From JAFLUQ01 sp964551215 (lineage in GTDB: Bacteria; Bacillota; Clostridia; UMGS1883), in NCBI GenBank assembly GCA_964551215.1, contig CAZKBV010000006.1, forward strand, positions 1 through 41,063: a DNA stretch of 41,063 nucleotides, written 5' to 3'. Of the stretch, positions 1 to 7,697 are shown in pieces (within the stretch, counting starts at the first letter, position 1; every line of letters starts with the position of its first letter). Under the pieces are notes generated by a model. The model worked only from the letters and a program-made list of their open reading frames with translations. It made no database searches and was not told where the DNA came from. The position numbers and the translations under genes are program-made.

Positions 1-53
1 CCCTTGTGCTGGTATCCGTAGGCATATTTATGATAAACAAGGCTAAGGAGTAA
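1..53 (+). CDS. C-terminal end of an unidentified membrane protein (partial)
   Basis: Reading in the frame that begins at base 3 gives LVLVSVGIFMINKAKE followed by TAA at 51-53. The hydrophobic stretch followed by a short basic tail is what the end of a last transmembrane helix looks like. A terminator-like hairpin follows about 15 bases later, which fits this being a true gene end. The rest of the gene lies outside the window, so no function can be given. Confidence 0.5.
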   Translation, partial: LVLVSVGIFMINKAKE

Positions 54-65
54 TGACAAAAAATA

Positions 66-100
66 AAAAGCGCTCCGTAATTGCGAGCGTTTTATCAAAA
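66..100 (+). terminator. Rho-independent terminator of the upstream membrane gene
   Basis: CGCTC (71-75) pairs with GAGCG (85-89), and flanking A and T bases plus one G-T wobble extend the stem. A TTTT run and more T-rich sequence follow. It sits just after the partial gene that ends at 53. Confidence 0.6.
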
Positions 101-120
101 TTTTTATTAAGGTAATTCTA

Positions 121-159
121 AAGTAAATTGGAAAAGTAAATTGGAAAAGTAAATCGGAA
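121..159. repeat. Three tandem copies of a 13-bp unit
   Basis: The unit AAGTAAATTGGAA occurs at 121-133 and 134-146, and with one change (AAGTAAATCGGAA) at 147-159. It runs directly into the long hairpin at 157-204. No function is evident. Confidence 0.8.
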
Positions 160-204
160 ACGAACCTTTGCCGCCGAATTTTTTGGGCGGCGAAGGTTCG
201 TTTC
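157..204. other. Long intergenic hairpin, 19-bp stem
   Basis: Bases 157-175 and 186-204 are complementary along all 19 positions apart from one G-T wobble, with a T-rich 10-base loop. No T-run follows on either strand, so it is not a standard intrinsic terminator, although it lies between the convergent genes ending at 53 and 457. Confidence 0.75.
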
Positions 205-219
205 GTCAGTTAAAACCTA

Positions 220-392
220 TTTAAATCGGAGCAACGCTCCATCAAGCTTGCTTGAAATGGAGCCTGCGAACGATTGCAACCTGCGCAGGGAGCGTAAGCT
301 CCTCAGGGTTTCGGTGGGAGATTATAACTCCCACCGAAATTCTGAAATGGAACCCGCCGCCTTAGAGGCGGGGGACATCTGCGCATAGGTTA
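220..392 (+). repeat. Family-A structured repeat, full-length copy 1 (173 bp)
   Basis: Identical by eye over its whole length to 13118-13290. Read on this strand it folds into a 5' hairpin (GCTCCATCAAGC with GCTTGAAATGGAGC) and then a long-range stem (AACCTGCGCAG with CTGCGCATAGGTT). That stem closes over three hairpins: GGAGC-GTAA-GCTCC, a perfect 12-bp stem built on TTTCGGTGGGAG, and CCCGCC with GGCGGG. There is no open reading frame and no convincing terminal inverted repeat. Shorter relatives lie at 18776-18864 and 27890-27980 on the other strand. Its nature (structured RNA or non-autonomous mobile element) is not settled. Confidence 0.9.
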
Positions 393-456
393 TTTTTAAA
401 ACCTGTTTTCCCGACGCGCTCGGGCTTTGTTTCGGAACGAAAATTTAAGGGGCTTT

Positions 457-1152
457 TCATATTTTAAATTTTTCCGCGAAACGCGGGAACCGAGGTTTAA
501 AGTCGAAGAAACGGTCGAGCTGTTTTCCGAAAAACCCGATTATTGTGCCGTTGAAGCAGGTCATGACAATTGTTCCGATTCCCACGCCCACGAAGCGGCG
601 GAAAAAAACAAGAGTCAATACGCACGCCATGAACAGGCAGCACCCGTCAAAGGCGGTTTTAAAAACAGTGCGGTTTATGGCGTATTTCGCGCTTACAATC
701 TTGACGAAGAAATCATAAACCTGAGGGTAAAAATATGTTCTGAAAAACAAAGCTACGGCAAGAGCCGTAAGCAGCATCCCAAAGGCAAAAAACAAAATCC
801 GTATTTTAATGTTCATTGAGCCGGAGGGGAATATTTCGGGATTAAACCAAGGAATTATTTTACGCCACAAATCCAGCACGGCTCCGTATATTATTCCCGT
901 AAGGAACGAGGTAAGATACACAGGGCGGAAGCCTCTTAGAATTACGCACAAAAGCACAAACAACACCCCCTGAACAAGGTATTCGCTTTGTCCAAAGGAA
1001 AGAAAGCTCAGCCTTTGGCTCACAATGTATGCCGGAGCCACTATCATTGAAACGCCGAAGCCGGCGGCGGTTATCATTGCCACGGCGAAGGAGAGAATCA
1101 ATATGGCGGCTATGTACACAAGCTCCGAGGAAACGCTTACCTTTTTCATCAC
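457..1152 (-). CDS. YczE/DUF6198-like integral membrane protein
   Basis: A 231-residue, very hydrophobic protein with about five or six predicted membrane segments and the glycine-rich pattern of YczE/YyaS/YitT-type proteins (for example GFGVSMIVAPAYI near residue 32 and GVGIGTIVMTCFNGTIIGF near 190). These proteins are thought to be membrane proteins of unknown substrate. The start (ATGATGAAAAAG) overlaps the end of dut, so the two are probably translated together. The N-terminus has two Met codons and either could be used. The region downstream on this strand holds the first family-A repeat. The family assignment rests on the overall pattern and not on catalytic residues. Confidence 0.8.
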   Translation of the reverse strand: MMKKVSVSSELVYIAAILILSFAVAMITAAGFGVSMIVAPAYIVSQRLSFLSFGQSEYLVQGVLFVLLCVILRGFRPVYLTSFLTGIIYGAVLDLWRKIIPWFNPEIFPSGSMNIKIRILFFAFGMLLTALAVALFFRTYFYPQVYDFFVKIVSAKYAINRTVFKTAFDGCCLFMACVLTLVFFRRFVGVGIGTIVMTCFNGTIIGFFGKQLDRFFDFKPRFPRFAEKFKI

Positions 1153-1661
1153 TTTTTCGAGGTGCTTCCAAGGCCGCTTTCACGGACGCCCTTCGCGTCG
1201 TCGTCCACTGTTATTCCGTACCGAGTGAAAATTCCCTGAGCGAAAGCGCCGCCCTTTTTAAGGCTTACGGATTTTCCTTCCCGGCTGTCGTTGGTGATTT
1301 TAATAAATATGTGGCCCTCGTTGTCAGCGTTGTTATAGTAGTCGCTGTCGATTATGCCCACGGTATTGTTAAGCTGAAGGCGGTACTTAAAGCCCAGTCC
1401 GCTTCGGGGGTATATTCCCAGCATCCAGCCCTCGGCGATTTCGGCCTTTATTCCTGTGGGGATTTTTACGCTTTCCGAGGGAGCAAGGGTAAAATCCGCC
1501 GTAGAGAAAAAGTCGTAGCCCGCGCTTCCCGCCGTGGCACGGCGGGGAAGGGAAAGGCTATCGTAAATTTCCTTAATATTTTCCTCGCTTGGGAAGCAAT
1601 CCCTGAAGCTTTTTTCAAATTCTTCAAATGAAACCTTATGAAATTGCGCTATTTTTTCCAT
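1149..1661 (-). CDS. dut: Deoxyuridine 5'-triphosphate nucleotidohydrolase (dUTPase)
   Basis: dUTPase hydrolyses dUTP to dUMP and pyrophosphate, keeping uracil out of DNA and feeding dTMP synthesis in the cytoplasm. The five trimeric-dUTPase motifs are visible in order: AGYDF (I), PRSGLGFKY (II), VGIIDSDYYN with the catalytic Asp (III), FAQGIFTRY (IV) and the C-terminal glycine-rich GLGSTSK (V, a variant of the usual GFGSTG). At 170 residues it is longer than a minimal bacterial enzyme because of about 35 extra N-terminal residues. AAAGGAGG lies just before the ATG. It overlaps the YczE-like gene and follows the aminotransferase on the same strand. Confidence 0.93.
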   Translation of the reverse strand: MEKIAQFHKVSFEEFEKSFRDCFPSEENIKEIYDSLSLPRRATAGSAGYDFFSTADFTLAPSESVKIPTGIKAEIAEGWMLGIYPRSGLGFKYRLQLNNTVGIIDSDYYNNADNEGHIFIKITNDSREGKSVSLKKGGAFAQGIFTRYGITVDDDAKGVRESGLGSTSKK

Positions 1662-1693
1662 CGGTTTTCCTCCTTTGGCGATTTATACTCTGC

Positions 1694-1724
1694 GGGAGGC
1701 CGCACTCTGTTTGTACGGCCTCCC
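1694..1724 (-). other. Hairpin between the aminotransferase and dut
   Basis: GGGAGGCCG (1694-1702) pairs perfectly with CGGCCTCCC (1716-1724). No T-run follows on either strand. It could be a weak terminator or an mRNA processing or stability element in the aminotransferase-dut transcript. Confidence 0.5.
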
Positions 1725-1738
1725 CTGTGTGTTATCGT

Positions 1739-3025
1739 TTATTTCGTTTCAAGCAGCTTCTCAACCGCCGCAAGCTTTACGCAGGTGACAAACACCTCGA
1801 TTGCGGTTTTAAGCTCCTCTTCGGAAGGGAAGGTGGGAGCGATACGAATGTTGCTGTCGTGAGGGTCCTTGCCGTAGGGATAGGTGGCTCCGGCATCGGT
1901 CATTTTAACTCCGCTGCGGGCGCACAGCTCCACAATGCGCTTCGCGCAGCCGTCCATAGAGTCAAAGCTGATAAAATAGCCGCCCTTGGGGTTGTACCAG
2001 CTTCCGATATTAAGACCGCTCAGCTCCTTTTCGAGACAGCTAAGGACAATCTTGAACTTAGGGCGGATGATTTCGGCGTGCTTCATCATATGCGCGTGGA
2101 TGCCGTCAAGGTTTTTGAAGAAACGCACGTGACGGAGCTGATTTAGCTTGTCGTGGCCGATAGTCTGGACGGAAAGCAGAGCCGCAATTTCCTTGATGTT
2201 GGCTTCGGAGGCGGCAATGGCGGCGATACCGCTGCCGGGGAAGCTTATCTTAGAAGTGGAGCTGAACTTATAAACCATGTCGGGATTGCCGGCCTTTTTA
2301 CATTCCTCCAGAATTTCAACAAGAAAATCCTGATTATCGGGGTAAAGGTGGTGCACACAGTAGGCGTTGTCCCAGAAAATTCTGAAATCCGAAGCGGCGG
2401 GCTTAAGCCTTGCGAAGCGGCGAACGGTTTCGTCGCTGTAGGTTATGCCCTGAGGATTGGAATACTTGGGAACGCACCAGATACCCTTTACCGCCGGGTC
2501 ATTGTTTACATAATTTTCAACCATGTCCATATCGGGGCCTGTTTGCGTCATGGGTATGTTTATCATTTCAATGCCGAAGGCTTCTGTAATGGCAAAGTGG
2601 CGATCGTAGCCCGGAACGGGGCAGAGGAATTTGACCTTATCCAGCTTGCACCAAGGAATGTTGCCCATAACGCCGTGAATATAACATCGGGCGACAGTGT
2701 CGAACATTACGTTAAGGCTGGAGTTACCGTAAATTATAATTTCATTGGGAGAAACCTCCATCATGTCCGCAAGAAGCTCCTTGGCTTCCTTTATGCCTGT
2801 AAGAATACCGTAGTTTCGGCAGTCAACACCTTCCTCGCCCTTAAGGTCGGAGGAGCTGTTAAGCACATCCATCATTCCCATGGAGATTTCAAGTTGCTCT
2901 GCGCCGGGCTTGCCTCTGGACATATCGAGAGACAGGTTTTTTGCCCTGTGACCCTCATATTCCTTTTCAAGCTGACCCTTAAGAGCTTCAAGCTCACCGC
3001 GGGACATATCCGTGTATGCTTTCAT
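1739..3025 (-). CDS. Class I PLP aminotransferase, aspartate aminotransferase-like (PF12897 type)
   Basis: A 428-residue PLP enzyme. The pattern MSRGKPGAEQLEIS near the N-terminus, NSSLNVMFD, SNPQGITYSDE, the WDNAYCVHHL segment and SSTSKISFPGSGIA with the probable PLP lysine match the atypical class I aminotransferases of PF12897, whose characterised member is the Corynebacterium AspT aspartate aminotransferase. The start is taken at ATG 3025 (MKAYTDMSRGE), because GGGAGGT lies about 6 bases before it; a longer reading from a TTG five codons upstream would swallow the ribosome site. A sigma-A-type promoter lies upstream. Substrate (aspartate/2-oxoglutarate) is inferred from the family only. 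dut and the YczE-like gene follow. Confidence 0.88.
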   Translation of the reverse strand: MKAYTDMSRGELEALKGQLEKEYEGHRAKNLSLDMSRGKPGAEQLEISMGMMDVLNSSSDLKGEEGVDCRNYGILTGIKEAKELLADMMEVSPNEIIIYGNSSLNVMFDTVARCYIHGVMGNIPWCKLDKVKFLCPVPGYDRHFAITEAFGIEMINIPMTQTGPDMDMVENYVNNDPAVKGIWCVPKYSNPQGITYSDETVRRFARLKPAASDFRIFWDNAYCVHHLYPDNQDFLVEILEECKKAGNPDMVYKFSSTSKISFPGSGIAAIAASEANIKEIAALLSVQTIGHDKLNQLRHVRFFKNLDGIHAHMMKHAEIIRPKFKIVLSCLEKELSGLNIGSWYNPKGGYFISFDSMDGCAKRIVELCARSGVKMTDAGATYPYGKDPHDSNIRIAPTFPSEEELKTAIEVFVTCVKLAAVEKLLETK

Positions 3026-3077
3026 CAATATACCTCCCAAAATGTTGTCATGTGAGAAATCGCAACTATATGAGTAT

Positions 3078-3107
3078 ATCTTATCCCAAAACCACTGTCT
3101 GTGTCAA
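3078..3107 (-). promoter_or_regulatory. Sigma-A-type promoter for the aminotransferase
   Basis: On the minus strand TTGACA (plus 3107-3102) and TAAGAT (3083-3078) are separated by 18 bases, 53 bases upstream of the start codon. Confidence 0.6.
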
Positions 3108-3139
3108 TAATTGATTTTGCTAAAATAGCGGGGCTGCCA

Positions 3140-4510
3140 TTACTGTTTTTTAAGCATATTTTCACCGATTTTGTAAATATCGCCGGCTCCCATTGTAATA
3201 ATCAGCGTTCCCGGGCGAGCCTTTTCCCTTAAATATTCCTCCGCTTCGGCGAAGCTCGGGAAGTAAAGCGCCCCTTCGATATCCGCCGCAAGCTGCTTTG
3301 AGCTTACAAGCCCCGTGTCCTTTTCTCTGGCGGCGTAAATGTCCGTCAAAATAACCTTTATACCCTTTTTGGAAAGCACTCTTACAAAGTCGTTATACAG
3401 GGTGTACGTACGTGTGTAGGTGTGGGGCTGAAACGCCACATAGATATTTTCGTAGTCCATTTCCGCGGCGGCCGTCAGGGTGGCGTTTATTTCCGTGGGA
3501 TGATGGGCGTAATCGTCAACTATTACGGCTCCGTTGTATTCGCCCTTTTTTTCGAAGCGGCGATGAGTTCCGAGATAATTCCCGAGAGCGGAGGCCATAT
3601 CGCTTATTTTAAGACCGAAAAAGTCTCCGACGGCGATTGCGGCGAGAGAATTTTTAACATTGTATTTTCCCGGAACGTTTAAAGAGATTCTGCCTCGGTT
3701 TTCTCCCTTGACGCACAAATCGTAGGAATATAAATCTTCTCCGTCGTGAACTATATTTACGGCGGTGTAATCGGCGGGGGTATCAATTCCGAAGGAAATA
3801 ACCCCGCAGCTTGTTCCTTCCAGAGCCTTATGAATGTTTTTGTCGTCAAAATTTGCCACTACGCAGCCGTCCTCAGGGGTGAGCAGGCAAAGACTGTGGA
3901 AGGCGTCGATAATATCATCTATGTCCTTATAGTAATCCAAATGGTCGGCCTCGATGTTGAGAATTACGCTTACCTTCGGAAAAAAGCTGAGAAAGCTCCG
4001 ATGGTATTCACAGCTTTCCGCAATGAAATATTCCTTGCCGCCCATCCGGAGGTTGCCGCCTATAAGGTCAAGATTACCGCCGACGGTCACGGTGGGATTT
4101 TTGCCGCAGGCGATAAATTCCTGAGCCAGCATGCCGGTGGTAGTGGTTTTGCCGTGGGTGCCGCTTACGCAAATGGGGGAGGAGTAGCCCTTCATAATAT
4201 ACCCAAGCATTTCGGCTCTTTCTATCTGAGGTATTCCCAACTCCTTCGCCTTTATCCTTTCGGGATTGTCCTCATGTATGGCGGCGGAGTAGACAACAAG
4301 CTCCTGATCGGACACATTTTCACTGCTGTGGCCGATATAAATTTTCGCTCCGTGGCGGGACAGGCGTTCGGTAAGAGGGGAGGCCTGACGGTCGGAGCCG
4401 GTCACGGCGTAACCGACTTCAAGCAGAAGCTCGGCAATGCCGCTCATGCTTACGCCGCCCACACCGATTAAATGTATTTTTTTCATGTTTTTCAAGGAAT
4501 TAATGTTCAA
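3140..4510 (-). CDS. murC: UDP-N-acetylmuramate--L-alanine ligase
   Basis: MurC adds L-alanine to UDP-MurNAc using ATP, the first peptide-forming step of peptidoglycan precursor synthesis in the cytoplasm. The 456-residue product shows the N-terminal Rossmann motif HLIGVGGVSMSGIAELL, the Mur ligase P-loop CVSGTHGKTTTTGML near residue 116, the ADHLDYY segment and the DDYAHHPTEI motif in the C-terminal part. Length is normal. The likely start is a TTG at 4510 with GGGAG about 10 bases upstream; the internal ATG nine codons later has no ribosome site. It is transcribed away from spoVG, with promoters that appear to overlap. Confidence 0.95.
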   Translation of the reverse strand: MNINSLKNMKKIHLIGVGGVSMSGIAELLLEVGYAVTGSDRQASPLTERLSRHGAKIYIGHSSENVSDQELVVYSAAIHEDNPERIKAKELGIPQIERAEMLGYIMKGYSSPICVSGTHGKTTTTGMLAQEFIACGKNPTVTVGGNLDLIGGNLRMGGKEYFIAESCEYHRSFLSFFPKVSVILNIEADHLDYYKDIDDIIDAFHSLCLLTPEDGCVVANFDDKNIHKALEGTSCGVISFGIDTPADYTAVNIVHDGEDLYSYDLCVKGENRGRISLNVPGKYNVKNSLAAIAVGDFFGLKISDMASALGNYLGTHRRFEKKGEYNGAVIVDDYAHHPTEINATLTAAAEMDYENIYVAFQPHTYTRTYTLYNDFVRVLSKKGIKVILTDIYAAREKDTGLVSSKQLAADIEGALYFPSFAEAEEYLREKARPGTLIITMGAGDIYKIGENMLKKQ

Positions 4511-4566
4511 TTAAACTCAGCTCCCAAAAAAATTTAAAATTTTTTTAAAATTTTTTAAAATATGTG

Positions 4567-4617
4567 TTGAAAATTTTCGCATAATTTGATATTATATAAA
4601 AAGGGTAGAAATGTCAA
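4567..4617. promoter_or_regulatory. Divergent, overlapping promoters of spoVG (+) and murC (-)
   Basis: Plus strand: TTGAAA at 4567-4572, 17 bases, then TATTAT at 4590-4595, reading into spoVG. Minus strand: TTGACA at plus 4617-4612, then TATAAT (15-base spacer) or TAATAT (17-base spacer) lying on the same bases as the spoVG -10 box, reading into murC. The two -10 regions share DNA, so both promoters cannot be occupied at once. No clear sigma-H site was seen for spoVG. Confidence 0.6.
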
Positions 4618-4665
4618 GTGCAAAATCAAAAAAAATTGAAAAATTTTAACCGGGAGGAAACAACG

Positions 4666-4950
4666 ATGCGTATTACCGATATCCGAATCAGGAAGGTAAG
4701 CGTGGATGGCAAAATGAAAGCAGTTGTTTCTGTCACGTTCGACGACGAACTGGTAGTTCACGACATCAAGATAATTGAAGGCCGTGACAAGCTATTTATA
4801 GCTATGCCAAGTAGAAGGACAGCAGAGGGTGAGTTTAAGGACATTGCTCATCCTATTACGGGTACTATGCGTGAAACACTGCAGAACGCTATTCTCGCGA
4901 AGTACGAAGAGTTCTTAAAACAAGACGCGGCAACAGGCACTCAAGAATGA
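4666..4950 (+). CDS. spoVG: Septation/sporulation regulator SpoVG
   Basis: SpoVG is a small RNA/DNA-binding regulator that affects asymmetric septation in Bacillus and cell-surface and virulence genes in other Gram-positives. The 94-residue product begins MRITDIRIRKVSVDGKMKAV and has the family core VVHDIKIIEGRDKLFIAMPSRR followed by FKDIAHPI. The start is fixed by GGGAGGAAACAACG before ATG 4666; a longer reading from 4618 adds a lysine-rich, promoter-proximal leader with no ribosome site. It heads the spoVG-glmU-prs-pth-mfd order known from B. subtilis. Confidence 0.96.
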   Translation: MRITDIRIRKVSVDGKMKAVVSVTFDDELVVHDIKIIEGRDKLFIAMPSRRTAEGEFKDIAHPITGTMRETLQNAILAKYEEFLKQDAATGTQE

Positions 4951-4959
4951 CCTTCCCTT

Positions 4960-4988
4960 GAAGGGGCGGGCTTCTTGTCTGCCCCTTC
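4960..4988 (+). other. Hairpin between spoVG and glmU
   Basis: GAAGGGGC (4960-4967) pairs with GCCCCTTC (4981-4988). No T-run follows, so read-through into glmU is expected; it may cap the abundant spoVG message against 3' decay. Confidence 0.5.
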
Positions 4989-5030
4989 GGGCGTACATCA
5001 AAAAGAAATATGGAAAGGAAGGCTGTTTAT

Positions 5031-6395
5031 ATGGACGAATTTTCGCTTGTTGTCCTGGCAGCGGGACAAGGAAAACGAATGATGTCGGAAAACAGCAAGG
5101 TGATCCACAAGGTATGTGGAAAGGAAATGGTAAACTGCGTACTCAGCGCCGCAAAGGACGCGGGCTGTAAAGCCGTTACCGTGGTGGTGGGCTACCGCAA
5201 GGAGCAAGTTATGGCCGCCGTGGGCGGAGAAGCTCATTTCGCGGAGCAAAAGGAGCGGCTCGGAACGGGGCATGCCGTTATGCAGGCGGCGGAGCAGATT
5301 GCCAAAAGTGAAAATGTGGTTATAGTTGCCGGCGACACACCGCTCATAACCGCCGATACCCTTAAGGCGGCAATGGAAGAACACCTTGCAAACGGCAACT
5401 CGGCAACCGTACTCACTACTGTTTTGGAAAACGCTACGGGCTACGGGCGTATAGTTCGTTCGTCGGACGGCTGTATCGAAAAGATTGTTGAGCATAAGGA
5501 CGCCGACAGCCGTGAGTTGGAAATTAAAGAGGTAAACAGCGGCTTTTACTGCTTTAAAAGCGCGGATTTGTTAGAAGCGCTGAAATTTCTTACGGCGGGA
5601 AACGCCCAGAAAGAGTATTATTTAACCGATACTCTGGCCATTCTTAAGGGAATGGGGCTCAAGGTCGGAGCATATGTTGTCCATGACAGCAGCGAGGTCA
5701 TGGGAGTAAACGACAGGGTCCAGCTCGCCCGGGCGGAAGCTGTAATGAGAAAGCGAATAAACCTTCGTCATATGCTTGCCGGCGTAACGATAACAGATCC
5801 GAAAAACACCTATATTGACGCGGACGTATGCGTTGGAGCGGATACGGTCATCTACCCCGGGTCAATATTGGAAGGAAAAACAAAAATCGGCAGAAACGTT
5901 ACGGTCGGCGCGGGCTGCCGCCTTGTTGACGCCGAAATAGCGGACGGGGTTGAAATACAGTCATCAACAATTATCGACAGCTTTGTGGATGAAGGAACTC
6001 ACGTGGGGCCATACGCCTACATCCGTCCGGAAAGCGTTGTCGGTAAAAACTGCAAGGTGGGCGACTTTGTGGAGCTTAAAAAGGCTCATATCGGAGACGG
6101 CACAAAGCTGAGCCATCTGACGTACGTAGGCGACGCCGAGGTTGGCAAAAACTGCAACTTTGGCTGCGGAACCGTTGTGGTAAATTACGACGGTAAGAAG
6201 AAATATAAGACGGTAATAGGCGACAATGCCTTTATCGGCTGCAATTCAAATCTGGTATCTCCCGTGACGGTAAACGACGGGGCATATATAGCTGCAGGCA
6301 GCACAATTACAGATGAAGTTCCCGAAAACGCTTTGGCCATTGCCCGCGCAAGGCAGGTAACCAAAACCGATTGGGTTGACAGGAGAAAACGGTAA
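5031..6395 (+). CDS. glmU: Bifunctional UDP-GlcNAc pyrophosphorylase / glucosamine-1-P acetyltransferase
   Basis: GlmU acetylates glucosamine-1-phosphate and couples it to UTP, giving UDP-GlcNAc for peptidoglycan and teichoic acids. The 454-residue protein has the nucleotidyltransferase motif LAAGQGKRM near residue 9 and VVAGDTPLI in the N-terminal half. From about residue 250 it has a left-handed beta-helix of hexapeptide repeats (IGRNVTVGAGCRL, VGKNCNFGCGTVVVNYDGKKK), including the acetyl-CoA site region. The start is ATG 5031, with GGAAAGGAAGG upstream; an in-frame ATG at 5010 lies within that ribosome-site region and is less likely. It follows spoVG by 80 bases and precedes prs, as in B. 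subtilis. Confidence 0.96.
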   Translation: MDEFSLVVLAAGQGKRMMSENSKVIHKVCGKEMVNCVLSAAKDAGCKAVTVVVGYRKEQVMAAVGGEAHFAEQKERLGTGHAVMQAAEQIAKSENVVIVAGDTPLITADTLKAAMEEHLANGNSATVLTTVLENATGYGRIVRSSDGCIEKIVEHKDADSRELEIKEVNSGFYCFKSADLLEALKFLTAGNAQKEYYLTDTLAILKGMGLKVGAYVVHDSSEVMGVNDRVQLARAEAVMRKRINLRHMLAGVTITDPKNTYIDADVCVGADTVIYPGSILEGKTKIGRNVTVGAGCRLVDAEIADGVEIQSSTIIDSFVDEGTHVGPYAYIRPESVVGKNCKVGDFVELKKAHIGDGTKLSHLTYVGDAEVGKNCNFGCGTVVVNYDGKKKYKTVIGDNAFIGCNSNLVSPVTVNDGAYIAAGSTITDEVPENALAIARARQVTKTDWVDRRKR

Positions 6396-6450
6396 TTGTC
6401 TGCGGGGCGGCTCGCCCCGGCGGCATTAAACAAACGAGAGGAGACAGACA

Positions 6451-7407
6451 ATGATATCCCACGGAAAGAACATCAAGATTTTTACGGCAAATTCCAATCC
6501 GACTTTGGCAAAGGCCATTGCGGACAAGCTTAATCTGCCCATATGCAAATCCACCGTAGGAAAATTTTCCGACGGCGAGGTTTACGTGAACATTGACGAA
6601 ACCGTGCGAGGCAGCGATGTTTTTATAGTTCAGTCCACAAACAATCCGGTTAACGACAATCTTATGGAGCTGCTTATTATGATAGACGCCCTTAAGCGTG
6701 CCAGCGCCGGACGCATAACGGCTGTAATGCCGTATTTCGGCTATGCCAGGCAAGACAGAAAGGCCAAGGCGAGAGATCCTATCAGCGCAAAGCTTGTGGC
6801 CGATATAATTACAAAAGCCGGCGCCGACAGAGTTCTTACAATGGATTTGCACTGCGCTCAGATACAGGGCTTTTTTGATATTCCCGTGGATCACCTTCTC
6901 GGCGTTCCCATTCTTACCCCTTACTACGCGGAAAAATTTAAGGATGACCTTGATGATGTGGTGGTTGTTTCGCCGGATTTCGGCAGCGTAACAAGAGCCC
7001 GCAACGTTGCCCGCCGTCTGGACGTTCCCATCGCAATAATAGATAAACGCCGCCCCAAGCCTAACGTAAGTGAGGTTATGAATATAATCGGCGATATAAA
7101 GGATAAAAGAGTTATTCTCGTAGACGACATGATAGATACGGCGGGAACGATTACTCATGGCGCAAGGGCTCTTAGGGAAAGAGGCGCAAAGGAAATATTC
7201 GCCTGCTGCACACATCCGGTACTCAGCGGGTCGGCCATGGAAAGAATCGACGACAGCCCCATAGAGGAGCTGGTTGTCCTTGATACAATAGCTCTTCCGG
7301 AAGAAAAGAAGCTGAGCAAGATAAAGGTTCTCAGCGTTGCGCCTGTATTTGCGGAGGCAATCGAGAGAATCTATGAGGAAGTTTCCATAAGCACACTGTT
7401 CCTGTAA
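6451..7407 (+). CDS. prs: Ribose-phosphate pyrophosphokinase (PRPP synthetase)
   Basis: Makes phosphoribosyl pyrophosphate from ribose-5-phosphate and ATP for nucleotide, histidine, tryptophan and NAD synthesis. The 318-residue, normal-length product shows GKFSDGEVYVNIDETVRG, the PYFGYARQDRK ATP-binding loop, DLHCAQIQGFFDIPVDHL and the PRPP-binding loop VILVDDMIDTAGT. GAGGAG lies 7 bases before ATG 6451. A perfect hairpin follows the stop codon. Confidence 0.97.
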   Translation: MISHGKNIKIFTANSNPTLAKAIADKLNLPICKSTVGKFSDGEVYVNIDETVRGSDVFIVQSTNNPVNDNLMELLIMIDALKRASAGRITAVMPYFGYARQDRKAKARDPISAKLVADIITKAGADRVLTMDLHCAQIQGFFDIPVDHLLGVPILTPYYAEKFKDDLDDVVVVSPDFGSVTRARNVARRLDVPIAIIDKRRPKPNVSEVMNIIGDIKDKRVILVDDMIDTAGTITHGARALRERGAKEIFACCTHPVLSGSAMERIDDSPIEELVVLDTIALPEEKKLSKIKVLSVAPVFAEAIERIYEEVSISTLFL

Positions 7408-7424
7408 AATTTTATCAGTTGACA

Positions 7425-7460
7425 TTAGGCGGATGAAAATCCGCCTAAATCAGTTTACTT
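7425..7460 (+). terminator. Hairpin after prs, probable weak terminator
   Basis: TTAGGCGGAT (7425-7434) and ATCCGCCTAA (7439-7448) form a perfect 10-bp stem with a GAAA (GNRA) tetraloop. The bases after it are only partly T-rich, so termination may be incomplete. Confidence 0.55.
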
Positions 7461-7478
7461 GGCGCTGCGGCATCAATT

Positions 7479-7556
7479 GGGAAAGCTCGAAAGAACCCCC
7501 CTTTCAAATAATAAAAAGCATAAAATTTCAGGGCGTGTACCTGAAATTTTATGCCT
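7479..7556 (+). repeat. Family-B intergenic repeat, copy 1
   Basis: Starts GGGAAAGCTCGAAAG, continues CCCTTTCAAATAATAAAAAG, and ends in a perfect 15-bp hairpin (GCATAAAATTTCAGG at 7518-7532 with its complement at 7540-7554). The first two thirds match 21065-21119 on the other strand; the CCCTTTC and GCATAAAAT parts with the following hairpin match 22211-22260. Confidence 0.75.
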
Positions 7557-7568
7557 TAATCGGGGTAG

Positions 7569-7617
7569 GGAAATAATTTTTATTACACAAAAAATATCCC
7601 GATAAAAATTATTTTCC
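7569..7617 (+). other. AT-rich inverted repeat in the pth leader
   Basis: GGAAATAATTTTTAT (7569-7583) is complementary, apart from a one-base bulge, to 7602-7617, with an 18-base A-rich loop. With the hairpins at 7425, 7518 and 7664 it fills most of the 290-base gap between prs and pth. No known riboswitch core was recognised. Confidence 0.6.
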
Positions 7618-7663
7618 GTAAGCGTAAGTGCCCGATGAACCGAGGCAAACGTTGGAAGGGAAC

Positions 7664-7680
7664 CGTGGGGCTGCCCCGCG
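7664..7680 (+). promoter_or_regulatory. Hairpin abutting the pth ribosome site
   Basis: CGTGGGG-CTG-CCCCGCG forms a 7-bp stem with one G-T pair, ending exactly where the AGGAGAGAGG ribosome-binding region begins (7681). It leaves the site exposed instead of masking it; an alternative pairing could do the reverse, but none was evident. Confidence 0.45.
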
Positions 7681-7697
7681 AGGAGAGAGGAGTTTCT

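Noticed and set aside
220..392. Complete insertion sequence or classic MITE
   Set aside because: No transposase frame, no clear terminal inverted repeat and no obvious target duplication. A hairpin-ended IS200/IS605-type derivative remains possible and is noted in the findings.
2153..3055. A 300-codon plus-strand frame
   Set aside because: Antisense to the aminotransferase, with no recognisable domain and no ribosome site.
7651..7690. Cobalamin-riboswitch-like string (GGGAACCG, GGGGCTGCCCCGCGAG) before pth
   Set aside because: The B12 box and the rest of the conserved core are absent; the resemblance comes from a short hairpin.
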